Assembly (NCBI GenBank): GCA_016462245.1 | Contig: JAEMTR010000104.1 | Coordinates: forward strand, 1-5,297 | Direction: 5' to 3' | Length of the DNA: 5,297 nt | DNA from: Solirubrobacteraceae bacterium | GTDB taxonomy: Bacteria > Actinomycetota > Thermoleophilia > Solirubrobacterales > Solirubrobacteraceae | Part shown: positions 1-5,139 of the stretch, piece by piece | How positions within the stretch are numbered: position 1 is the first letter of the stretch | How the letters are laid out: each line of letters starts with the position of its first letter | Notes under the pieces: model-generated | Told to the model about the DNA's origin: nothing | The model's database searches: none | The model's input: the letters and a program-made list of their open reading frames with translations, nothing else | Made by a program: the position numbers and the translations under genes

Positions 1-92
1 TTGACCGCCATCGCGCCGCCGCCGACCACCAGCGTTGAGATCACGAGCAGGACGATGTACTCAAGGCTTGCTTGGCCGCTGTCGTTGCGCAC
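1..92 (-). CDS. Flp/TadE-type prepilin-like protein, N-terminal part (runs off the window)
   Basis: Thirty codons are visible, reading MRNDSGQASLEYIVLLVI and continuing as an apolar stretch rich in V, L and G. This matches a class III (type IVb, Flp-like) prepilin signal: a short polar leader ending in Gly6, Glu at +5 and Tyr at +6 after the predicted cut (G|QASLEY), then a hydrophobic helix that serves as membrane anchor and assembly core. Such proteins are processed by a TadV-type prepilin peptidase and assembled by tad machinery, or are pseudopilins. The start is inferred: the frame is closed upstream by a TAG at 116-114 and the only plausible initiator is GTG at 92-90. There is no clear Shine-Dalgarno sequence. 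The gene follows the DUF6504 gene on the same strand after about 83 bases, with no obvious terminator, so co-transcription is possible but unproven. The C-terminal part is outside the window, so a Flp pilin cannot be separated from a TadE-like protein. Confidence 0.68.
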   Translation of the reverse strand, partial: MRNDSGQASLEYIVLLVISTLVVGGGAMAV

Positions 93-175
93 ACGGCAGA
101 AGTTGGCGGCACGCTAGTTACGCCGCTACTGCCAGCCACCCTCGAAGCGCGCACAGCGGCGCGCAGGATTGCCGC

Positions 176-421
176 TCAGCGGTGGCGGAACCAGCCGCCG
201 CCGACGAGGTCGCGAAAGACGACGAGGTCTCCCCCCTCGATCGTCACAAGCTCCCAGTAGCGCCGCCTCAGTGGCTGCTCGCTCCACCAGCTGTCCTCAA
301 CCAGCCACGATTCGCGCACGGCGCTGATCTCGCTGCCCTCAACCTCGAGCGGCCTGCCGCCAACACCGGCGCAGACGCGCACCGCGCGCGGCGCTCCGAG
401 CCTCCTCGCGGCCGGCGTCAT
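176..421 (-). CDS. DUF6504 family protein, ImuB-associated
   Basis: An 81-residue protein of unknown biochemical function. The C-terminal half carries the pattern I recognise from small proteins encoded directly after imuB (or dnaE2) in actinobacteria: G22-R-P-L-E-V, E37-S-W39, V41-E-D-x-W45-W46, P50-L-R-R-R-Y55-W56, then F69-R-D71-L and G-G-W77-F. This Trp/Arg/Tyr-rich core is annotated as DUF6504. No signal peptide or membrane segment is present, so a cytoplasmic location is expected. Its ATG (421-419) overlaps the imuB TGA (420-418) as ATGA, and no strong independent ribosome binding site is visible, so translation is probably coupled to imuB and it should be induced with imuB under LexA control. 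The role is inferred from this association only; a part in the translesion-synthesis complex is plausible. The basic, low-complexity first 20 residues are less certain than the rest. Confidence 0.85.
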   Translation of the reverse strand: MTPAARRLGAPRAVRVCAGVGGRPLEVEGSEISAVRESWLVEDSWWSEQPLRRRYWELVTIEGGDLVVFRDLVGGGWFRHR

Positions 422-1593
422 CGCTCGTAAGGGGTTAGGACGGCGCGGCGCTCAGGGATCCGCGACTGCGGGTCGGCGAGCAGCACGCGCAGCGCGGCCT
501 GCGGCCCGGCCAGCGCTCGCAGCTGGCCGATCGCCTCACTGAGCCGCCCGGCGCGGCGGAACTCGTCGTCATCGAAGAGCGCCTCGGCCGGCGGCGCCGG
601 CGGGCCGAGCTGCTCGGCGGCAAGTCGCAGCGAATTAGCCGGGGCGGGCAGCAGCGCCAGCCTTAGTGCCAGCGCGGTGCGGATTCGCAGCGCGTCGCTG
701 AGCGGCTCGCGGAAGACGACGCGCTCGCGCCAGGTGCCGCCCTCAGTCAGCTCAGCCGAGAGCGTTGCCGCGCGCAGCGTGCGGCCACCGAGTTCGTTGC
801 GGGCCAGCAAAGAGTCAACGAGCATTTCGAGCGCGACCGCGAGCTGCGGGCCGGAGGCCGATTCGATCAGCGTCAGCGTCTCTTCCAGCGGTTCGCTTGG
901 CTTGCGCGGACGCAGCGGCCGGTCGTTGCCGTGCGCCATCTCCCAGGCCGTGATGCCGGCGCGGCCGAAGCGATCGGAGACGCTGCCGCGCGGCAAGGCG
1001 GCGAGCTGGCCGAGCGTCGTAATGCCAAAGCGGGCGAGCGGCTCGACCAGCTTCGCCGTTGCCGGCTCGCGCGCCAGCAGCGCTACTGGAGCGCCGGCCA
1101 GCTGCGCGGCGCCGTCAACTACCGACGGCCTGCGACTACGCGCCTGCTCTGCGGCGACGACGGCGCAGAAGCGCGAAGAGCCAGCGCCGATCCGTGCCGG
1201 CAACTTCAGCGCCGCACGGGTTGCCTTCACGACGCCGTCGAGCGAGCCGCCATGTAGGCGACCGAGCCCGCGCGCCTCAAAGCAGGCGAGCCCCACTCCC
1301 CCGTCCTCAACTTGCGCGCCAACAGATTCAAGTCGCACCAGCACCCGCTCCCAGCTATCGGCAACGGCAACCGGGTCGGCGGCGATCAGCCGCAGCCGCG
1401 GAGCGCGCGCCAAGGCCTCAGCGATCTTCATCCCGGGAGCCACGCCGAGCGCTTCGGCGGCAGGCGAAACCTCACCAACCAGCGCCGCGCGGCCGGGCTC
1501 CGGCGCCAGCGCCAGCGGCCCTTCGGCCAGCGCGGCGCGGCCACCGGCAGCGATTGCGAGCGAAAAGCGGGGCAGTATGACGGCGACAACCAT
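418..1593 (-). CDS. imuB: ImuB-like, catalytically inactive Y-family DNA polymerase paralogue
   Basis: A 391-residue protein related to Y-family polymerases. In the ImuA-ImuB-DnaE2 mutasome, ImuB is a non-catalytic adaptor linking the error-prone polymerase DnaE2 to the beta clamp. Visible landmarks: the first strand, where polymerases carry the DxDaFF metal ligands, reads VILPRFSLAI without acidic residues; GVAPGMKIAEALARAP (50-65) is the family helix after it; QVEDGGVGLACFEARGL (94-110) replaces the catalytic SxDE block; a helix-hairpin-helix region (about 182-212) contains FGITTLGQLAALP; the little-finger region covers about 235-335; and the C-terminus has IPERRAVLTPYE. Loss of both metal-binding motifs argues for ImuB rather than DinB. 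A clear QL-x-LF clamp motif is not visible; EQLGPP...ALF (327-340) is a weak candidate. The ATG at 1593 is chosen because an upstream extension would read through the LexA box and into rnpB. It overlaps DUF6504 by 4 bases. Neither imuA nor dnaE2 is seen nearby. Confidence 0.85.
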   Translation of the reverse strand: MVVAVILPRFSLAIAAGGRAALAEGPLALAPEPGRAALVGEVSPAAEALGVAPGMKIAEALARAPRLRLIAADPVAVADSWERVLVRLESVGAQVEDGGVGLACFEARGLGRLHGGSLDGVVKATRAALKLPARIGAGSSRFCAVVAAEQARSRRPSVVDGAAQLAGAPVALLAREPATAKLVEPLARFGITTLGQLAALPRGSVSDRFGRAGITAWEMAHGNDRPLRPRKPSEPLEETLTLIESASGPQLAVALEMLVDSLLARNELGGRTLRAATLSAELTEGGTWRERVVFREPLSDALRIRTALALRLALLPAPANSLRLAAEQLGPPAPPAEALFDDDEFRRAGRLSEAIGQLRALAGPQAALRVLLADPQSRIPERRAVLTPYER

Positions 1594-1596
1594 AGG

Positions 1597-1610
1597 CGAA
1601 CGTATGTTCG
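1597..1610 (-). promoter_or_regulatory. LexA (SOS) box of imuB, overlapping the start region
   Basis: CGAACGTATGTTCG is a perfect CGAAC-N4-GTTCG palindrome, the actinobacterial/Gram-positive LexA operator. Its edge is only 3 bases from the imuB ATG. On the minus strand TACGTT (1604-1599), a TAnnnT -10-like hexamer, lies inside the box. That would place transcription initiation at or next to the ATG, giving a leaderless mRNA, which fits the lack of any Shine-Dalgarno sequence. The operator match is direct; the leaderless promoter is inference. Confidence 0.9.
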
Positions 1611-1637
1611 CATAGCTGCGCCCACTAAGCAAACGGG

Positions 1638-1669
1638 GCAATAGAAAGGGCCCCGCAAGCGAGGCCCTT
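1638..1669 (-). terminator. Rho-independent terminator of rnpB
   Basis: On the minus strand a hairpin with a 10-bp stem (AAGGGCC-TCG / CGG-GGCCCTT, one G-T pair, CTTG loop; 1646-1669) follows the 3' end of the RNase P RNA and is followed by the T-rich run TTCTATT. It separates rnpB from the imuB promoter, so the two minus-strand genes are probably transcribed independently. Confidence 0.8.
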
Positions 1670-1671
1670 CC

Positions 1672-2013
1672 CTTAGTACGCCGGTAAGCCGGATTCTGTC
1701 TTGGACAGCCATCCATCTTTGCGACCTACCTGAACCTTGGCGGGCAGCCTACAAACGGTTCTGCTTGGTCTTGCATCCGGTGGGGTTTACCTGGCCGCCG
1801 TGTTACCACGACGCCGGTGCGCTCTTACCGCACCTTTTCACCCTTACCTGTGCGCAAATGAGCGGACGTCCAACTCACTCACGCCATCGGCGGTGTATTT
1901 CTGTGGCACTTTCCCGCGGGTTTCCCCGGGTCGGCTTCCCGACCACCGTGCCCTGCGATGTCCGGACTTTCCTCGAAGGGTTTTCTCTCCCCCCGCGACT
2001 GTCTGGCGTACAC
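1672..2013 (-). ncRNA. rnpB: RNase P RNA component, bacterial type A
   Basis: The catalytic RNA of RNase P, which removes 5' leaders from precursor tRNAs. Read on the minus strand, the conserved landmarks appear in order: P1 5' strand GTACGCC (2011-2005) followed by AGACAGTCGC as in E. coli; GAGGAAAGTCCGGAC (1974-1960); GTGCCACAGAAA (P10/11 area); AGGGTGAAAAGGTGCGGTAA with a GCGCACC partner (P11/P12 region, about 1842-1814); and near the 3' end GACAGAATCCGGCTTACC (about 1701-1684), then the P1 3' strand GGCGTAC (1682-1676), which pairs perfectly with the 5' strand. The length of about 342 nt and the E. coli-like plan fit type A. The ends are set by the P1 helix, the upstream -10 and the downstream terminator, so they are accurate to a few bases. 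The many open frames across this stretch are chance. Confidence 0.96.
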
Positions 2014-2018
2014 GAAAG

Positions 2019-2024
2019 AGATTA
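2019..2024 (-). promoter_or_regulatory. -10 element of the rnpB promoter
   Basis: TAATCT on the minus strand (2024-2019) is a near-consensus -10 hexamer. Seven bases downstream is about 2012, where the P1 helix predicts the RNA 5' end. No good -35 hexamer is visible at the usual spacing (CAGCCT at 2047-2042 is weak). Confidence 0.55.
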
Positions 2025-2054
2025 GCGGGCGGGGCCAAGCGAGGCTGCATCAGC

Positions 2055-2077
2055 CGCTGCCCGGCAGAAAGGCAGCG
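2055..2077. repeat. 7-bp inverted repeat between rnpB and the secreted-protein gene
   Basis: CGCTGCC (2055-2061) and GGCAGCG (2071-2077) form perfect arms around a 9-base spacer. The repeat lies upstream of the rnpB -10 and about 120 bases before the divergent gene starting at 2198. It could be an operator for either promoter or chance in GC-rich DNA. Nothing else in the 2025-2185 spacer could be called with confidence; no clear plus-strand -35/-10 pair was found. Confidence 0.3.
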
Positions 2078-2185
2078 AACTATGGCATCAGACTTAACCG
2101 GCGCAAGGCGACGGCGAGCGTGTTACTTTTTGCCTCTTCATCGGTTCTAACCAACAGCACACCGAAACCGACCCAATACCGAGCG

Positions 2186-2190
2186 AAGGA
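2186..2190 (+). promoter_or_regulatory. Ribosome binding site fixing the ATG at 2198
   Basis: AAGGA lies 7 bases before the ATG at 2198. The same frame stays open 80 codons further upstream, but that extension runs into rnpB and lacks a signal peptide, whereas the ATG after this site begins a textbook one. This decides the start. Confidence 0.75.
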
Positions 2191-2197
2191 ATCAGAG

Positions 2198-3931
2198 ATG
2201 ACTTCGACCGACCGCTTTAGCCCGTTTGCGAAGGCCGCCCTTTTGACGCTGGCCTTGCTGGTAGCCCTAGTTTGCGCGCAACCCGCTGTTGCCGCTTCGA
2301 ACAAGCCTTACACCGTCAAGCTGACGATCAAAAAAGGCAAGAATCTAACGCTACTGCTGGTCGGCAAGGGTGGCAGCCTACTCGCCTCGGCGCCGATCAA
2401 ATCAGATTCGCAGGCTGTATCGCTTAAAACGAAAAGCGTCGCGACAATCGCTGGCGCGACGCTGCAGCTCATCAGCGGCGCCAAGACGACCAGCAAGGGC
2501 GAGTACTTCGGTCCCGCCGTGCTCGGATGGAAGGGCGGCAAGCAGGCATCGGCCACAACCGTCTACACGAAACTTAAGGCGGCACAGGCGACAACAAGCC
2601 TTGGCACCCTGACTGTCAGGAAAGTAACGAAACAACAAGGCTATGCCAGTGTTGCAGCGAGCTCAAAGGCGGCTGACACAGCAAGCAGCTCAGCGGCCAA
2701 GGCCGTCAAGGGGAAGCCTCTTGGCGTAGGCACTTACGGCAAGCAGCCCGTCTCGGGAGCAAAGACCAGCCAAACGCCGGGTCAACCAAACCAACCAGGT
2801 CAACCAAACCAACCAGGTCAACCGAACCAGCCAGGTCAACCGAACCAGCCAGGTTCAACTGTGCAACCCGACAAGCTGCTCGGTGGCGACCTCGATAAGG
2901 ACGGCATCCCCAACGCTTTCGACGTCAACGATGACGGCGACAGTAAGACCGACTCGTCCGACAGCGATGCGCCAACGCCGACTGTGACCGATGACACGAG
3001 CACGACCTGCGCTGCCGTGGACTTCAAGATTTTCACCAACTTCAAGGCGACGCAGCCGGGCTTCGCTGGCACGATCAACGCTTATGGCGCAGGGCCATTT
3101 GCAGCCACCTTGACCTCCGTTCCGGAAGCTGTGACGAACACGATGAGCATGGTCTTCTCCTCGATCCCGACGGTCTGCGGCTCGCAGGTCACCAAGACCG
3201 AACTGAAGGGCGTGGACGTGGCATATGCGCCCAGCGACTATCTAGACCTCGGCAGTGTTTGCAACTCAGGGGACTATCAGTGGACGATTGGTAACGGGAA
3301 GCTCTGCGGCAACCGCGCACTCACCTCTGGCCACGCGTTCAGCGCAACCGACCTGCCTTCCGGGCAGGACACGTTCGCGATGCGCCTGACGACGGCTGAC
3401 GGCAAGACGCATGAGTTCACCAGCAGTCCAGGGTTCGTCTTCGTGACGAACCCGATGGTCATTCGATACAGCACCGGTGCTGCATCGGGAACTATCGACT
3501 ACTCAAAGAACACCCCCGGCCCCGACGGCCCTAGGGTCGACAGCCCAAGCATCCCGCTCGCACAGAGCGAGACGCTCGAGGCGGAGCTTTACCGTCCACA
3601 GCGCCTTGCGTTCGACGGCGAGGCCGGCTTTGCCGACAACGCGTTCTATGACCTGGGCGGCTTCAAGTACACACCCGATCTGCCGAACGGCTCAGGTAAG
3701 TGCGACGCGCTAAGCACGACCGACACGGCGATGCCGACCGACACAGCTAGCGACCAGGCTACGAAGCCGACGATTACGCTTTCGTGGGCGATCGGCAGCA
3801 GGTGCTACGGCGTTCCACCGCGCAATACGCCGTGGACGACCGGCGAGCTGCAAGGTGGGATCGACATTCAAGTTGAGCCCTCGGGCGTCGGTGGCAACTC
3901 AGCTCAGAAGCTGTTCATCACCGCTCGCTAG
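2198..3931 (+). CDS. Secreted protein with PGQPNQ repeats and a calcium-type acidic motif
   Basis: A 577-residue exported protein of unknown function. A Sec signal peptide is evident: charged start, hydrophobic helix A13-V25 and a likely AVA|A cut after residue 32. C26 is inside the signal but lacks the small residue before it needed for a lipobox, so it is probably not a lipoprotein. Residues about 36-160 are a beta-rich, Lys/Thr/Ala-rich region (KPYTVKLTIKKGKNLTLLLV, YFGPAVLGW, SLGTLTVRKV). Residues 194-217 are four PGQPNQ units forming a flexible linker. D231-D252 (DLDKDGIPNAFDVNDDGDSK) resembles EF-hand-like or thrombospondin type 3 calcium motifs. The rest (about 270-577) has six cysteines, possibly disulfide-bonded, and I recognise no named domain. 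There is no C-terminal membrane anchor or LPxTG motif. It stands alone on the plus strand and converges on the zinc-ribbon gene. Codon choice looks more relaxed than in imuB or lexA (more A-ending codons, AAA Lys). An extracellular or cell-surface structural role is inference. Confidence 0.85.
   Translation: MTSTDRFSPFAKAALLTLALLVALVCAQPAVAASNKPYTVKLTIKKGKNLTLLLVGKGGSLLASAPIKSDSQAVSLKTKSVATIAGATLQLISGAKTTSKGEYFGPAVLGWKGGKQASATTVYTKLKAAQATTSLGTLTVRKVTKQQGYASVAASSKAADTASSSAAKAVKGKPLGVGTYGKQPVSGAKTSQTPGQPNQPGQPNQPGQPNQPGQPNQPGSTVQPDKLLGGDLDKDGIPNAFDVNDDGDSKTDSSDSDAPTPTVTDDTSTTCAAVDFKIFTNFKATQPGFAGTINAYGAGPFAATLTSVPEAVTNTMSMVFSSIPTVCGSQVTKTELKGVDVAYAPSDYLDLGSVCNSGDYQWTIGNGKLCGNRALTSGHAFSATDLPSGQDTFAMRLTTADGKTHEFTSSPGFVFVTNPMVIRYSTGAASGTIDYSKNTPGPDGPRVDSPSIPLAQSETLEAELYRPQRLAFDGEAGFADNAFYDLGGFKYTPDLPNGSGKCDALSTTDTAMPTDTASDQATKPTITLSWAIGSRCYGVPPRNTPWTTGELQGGIDIQVEPSGVGGNSAQKLFITAR
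2777..2854 (+). repeat. 18-bp in-frame tandem repeat (PGQPNQ, four copies plus a PG remnant)
   Basis: Four 18-base units at 2777-2794, 2795-2812, 2813-2830 and 2831-2848 are followed by a truncated CCAGGT. Units 3 and 4 are identical (CCAGGTCAACCGAACCAG). Units 1 and 2 differ only in the first proline codon and share AAC-CAA where 3 and 4 have AAC-CAG. The unit length is divisible by three, so copy-number change keeps the frame. Confidence 0.95.
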
Positions 3932-3944
3932 CAAGAGCGTGGCG

Positions 3945-4187
3945 CTAGCCCAGAACTGAGTGGCAGCTGTCACATTTTCCGGCCACCGGACGCGGCCCAG
4001 TCTGAACGCGCGGCATCATTGCCGCGCCGCAGACCGGGCACGCGACCGAATGGTCGGCGTGAAGGCCCTCCCATACGCCGACGATCAAATCGTCGAGCGT
4101 GAGCCCTCGAGCGCCCTGGGCAGCGGTGCGACAACCGCTGTTCCTTGGGCGCTCCCTGCGAAGCGGCGTGAGCGTTACGGCGCTCAT
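3945..4187 (-). CDS. Small zinc-ribbon protein translationally coupled to lexA
   Basis: An 80-residue protein of unknown function. Two CxxC pairs, C50-P-V-C53 and C72-D-S-C75, spaced by 18 residues, form a likely four-cysteine zinc ribbon (CPVCGAAMMPR ... GKCDSCHSVLG). Before it is a predicted helix, LTLDDLIVGVWEGLHADHSV (29-48), suggestive of an interaction segment. Residues 1-28 are basic and probably disordered. No signal peptide or membrane segment is seen. The ATG (4187-4185) overlaps the lexA TGA (4186-4184) as ATGA, with GGAG (4197-4194) six bases upstream, so it should be made from the lexA transcript and share LexA autoregulation. Zinc ribbons of this kind commonly bind DNA, RNA polymerase or protein partners, but I cannot assign one. 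The motif and the coupling argue that the gene is real; its stop lies 13 bases from the end of the convergent gene. Confidence 0.78.
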   Translation of the reverse strand: MSAVTLTPLRRERPRNSGCRTAAQGARGLTLDDLIVGVWEGLHADHSVACPVCGAAMMPRVQTGPRPVAGKCDSCHSVLG

Positions 4188-4822
4188 CGGACGCTCCGAA
4201 AGAGTCCAACGACCCGCCCGAGGACTTGAACGTCCTTCGTGCGGATCGGTTGCATTGCCGGATTCTCCGGCTGCAGTCTGATGTGATCGCTCTCGCGGAA
4301 GAAGCGCTTCACAGTCGCCTCGTCATCGCCGACCATCGCGACGACGATCTCGCCGTCGCTGGCGTCGTCCTGCGGTCGGACGACAACGAAGTCGCCTTCG
4401 AGGATGCCGGCGTCGATCATCGACTGGCCTTGAACGCGGAGCACGTACTCGCCGTCCTCGCCGCCGGCCGCGGCCGGCACTTGGACGTACTCCTCGATGT
4501 TCTCCTCGGCGAGGATCGGCGAACCGGCGGCAACTGCGCCGACCAGCGGCAGGCCGCGCGGCGTGGCCTTGCCCAGCGCGCCTTGAACGGCGGCGCCGGC
4601 CCCGCGGGTGGCGCGATCGAGCAGCTCCATTGCGCGCGGCTTAGTCGGGTCACGGCGCAGCACGCCGAGCTTCTCCAAGTTCGAAAGGTGGGCGTGGACG
4701 GTTGACGAAGAGGCAAGACCGACGGCCTTGCCGATGTCGCGGACGGTCGGTGGGTAGCCGTTGAGATCGGAGTAGCGCCGAATGAAATCGGTGATCTCTT
4801 GCTGGCGCTTGGTTAGGTCCAC
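4184..4822 (-). CDS. lexA: LexA, SOS repressor and self-cleaving S24 protease
   Basis: A 212-residue repressor of the SOS regulon. The N-terminal winged helix-turn-helix (1-68) includes LTKRQQEITDFIRRY, GYPPTVRDIGKAVGL and SSSTVHAHLSNLEKLGVLRR. The C-terminal S24 domain carries the scissile Ala99-Gly100 (GAVAAGSPI), the nucleophile Ser134 in GQSMIDAGI and the general base Lys172 in ATVKRFF, so the RecA-stimulated self-cleavage apparatus is intact. A linker of about 25 residues joins the domains; total length is normal for actinobacterial LexA. The start is GTG at 4822-4820, supported by GAGGAA (4832-4827) four bases upstream and by the family's usual N-terminus. A perfect LexA box at 4848-4861 indicates autoregulation. 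The downstream zinc-ribbon gene overlaps it by 4 bases, and a tRNA-Leu gene diverges upstream. Confidence 0.98.
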   Translation of the reverse strand: MDLTKRQQEITDFIRRYSDLNGYPPTVRDIGKAVGLASSSTVHAHLSNLEKLGVLRRDPTKPRAMELLDRATRGAGAAVQGALGKATPRGLPLVGAVAAGSPILAEENIEEYVQVPAAAGGEDGEYVLRVQGQSMIDAGILEGDFVVVRPQDDASDGEIVVAMVGDDEATVKRFFRESDHIRLQPENPAMQPIRTKDVQVLGRVVGLFRSVR

Positions 4823-4826
4823 GGTG

Positions 4827-4832
4827 TTCCTC
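4827..4832 (-). promoter_or_regulatory. Ribosome binding site supporting the GTG start of lexA
   Basis: GAGGAA on the minus strand (4832-4827) is followed by CACC and then the GTG. There is no in-frame ATG near the family's N-terminus, so this site decides the start. Confidence 0.75.
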
Positions 4833-4847
4833 GCTTTGGTTGGCTAT

Positions 4848-4861
4848 CGAACATGTGTTCG
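4848..4861 (-). promoter_or_regulatory. LexA (SOS) box of lexA, autoregulatory operator
   Basis: CGAACATGTGTTCG is a perfect CGAAC-N4-GTTCG operator, 25 bases before the lexA GTG. It has the same 5+4+5 layout as the box before imuB. A possible -10 on the minus strand is TAGTCT (4870-4865), which would start transcription inside the box, but no matching -35 was found. Confidence 0.93.
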
Positions 4862-4870
4862 TAAGACTAG

Positions 4871-4902
4871 CGCGCATTCTGGACGGAACTCCCGAATGCG
4901 CG
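4871..4902. repeat. 9-bp perfect inverted repeat between lexA and tRNA-Leu
   Basis: CGCGCATTC (4871-4879) and GAATGCGCG (4894-4902) are exact reverse complements separated by 14 bases. The repeat begins 9 bases beyond the LexA box on the upstream side of lexA. It lacks a T-run on either strand, so it is not a standard terminator. The spacing would place the arm centres about 23 bases apart, roughly two helical turns, as in some dimeric-regulator operators. Confidence 0.6.
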
Positions 4903-4956
4903 AAAACGCTGTATTCATCGGATATCAGCGGTATCCCCCGTGGCCCGCGCCAGTGC

Positions 4957-4962
4957 TATCCT
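4957..4962 (+). promoter_or_regulatory. Candidate -10 element for the tRNA-Leu promoter
   Basis: TATCCT preceded by TGC (extended -10 form TGCTATCCT, 4954-4962) would start transcription near 4969, about 29 bases before the mature tRNA. The -35 position lacks a good match. TTGACT at 4975-4980 is too close to the tRNA to serve as its -35. Confidence 0.4.
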
Positions 4963-4997
4963 CGCGCTTCCCGCTTGACTAAGGGCGGGCACCACCA

Positions 4998-5081
4998 GCG
5001 CCGGTGGCGGAATTGGTAGACGCGCCAGCTTGAGGGGCTGGTGGGCTTTTGCTCGTGGAGGTTCGAGTCCTCTCCGGCGCA
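4998..5081 (+). tRNA. tRNA-Leu, anticodon GAG
   Basis: An 84-nt cloverleaf with a long variable arm (class II). Acceptor arms are GCGCCGG (4998-5004) and CCGGCGC (5074-5080), with discriminator A5081 as expected for tRNA-Leu. The D-arm has the GGAATTGGTAGACGC signature. The anticodon stem CCAGC/GCTGG (5025-5029/5037-5041) encloses TTGAGGG, anticodon GAG at 5032-5034, reading CUC and CUU. The variable stem is GGGC/GCTC (5043-5046/5051-5054). The T-arm is GGAGG-TTCGAGT-CCTCT (5057-5073). The 3' CCA is not encoded and must be added after transcription. Confidence 0.97.
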
Positions 5082-5087
5082 TGTATC

Positions 5088-5113
5088 CGACGCCCCGCCT
5101 GTGCGGGGCGTCG
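5088..5113. terminator. Hairpin between tRNA-Leu and the convergent gene, likely terminator
   Basis: CGACGCCCCGC (5088-5098) and GCGGGGCGTCG (5103-5113) form a perfect 11-bp GC-rich stem with a CTGT loop, seven bases after the tRNA. No T-run follows on either strand, so it resembles the U-less hairpins common in actinobacteria. Its place between convergent genes suggests it could stop transcription from both sides. Confidence 0.7.
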
Positions 5114-5139
5114 CTCGTTGCAGCAAAGCGGACGGACGA

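Noticed and set aside
95..178. GC-rich hairpin after the DUF6504 stop as a terminator
   Set aside because: Only a 5-bp stem (GCGGC/GCCGC) with a 10-base loop and no T-tract; common by chance at this GC content.
677..1615. Long plus-strand open frame (312 codons) opposite imuB
   Set aside because: It is the antisense shadow of a high-GC gene: Ser/Arg/Ala-rich low-complexity translation with no domain, whereas the minus-strand frame matches ImuB along its length.
1594..1716. 41-codon N-terminal extension of imuB
   Set aside because: It would translate the rnpB 3' end, its terminator and the LexA box; family homology begins at the ATG at 1593.
1958..2197. Upstream extension of the secreted protein by 80 codons
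   Set aside because: It starts inside rnpB, would bury the signal peptide, and a good ribosome binding site precedes the ATG at 2198.
3926..3949. Direct repeat CGCTAGC (3926-3932 and 3943-3949) and a 5-bp hairpin between the convergent gene ends
   Set aside because: The copies lie in or next to the two stop codons (each contains a TAG) and the stem is too short, with no T-run, to call a terminator.
4226..4705. Plus-strand open frame (159 codons) opposite lexA
   Set aside because: It is antisense to a certain gene, with no recognisable domain.
4975..4980. TTGACT as the -35 of the tRNA-Leu promoter
   Set aside because: The -10 would fall at or inside the tRNA 5' end; the TGCTATCCT element upstream fits better.
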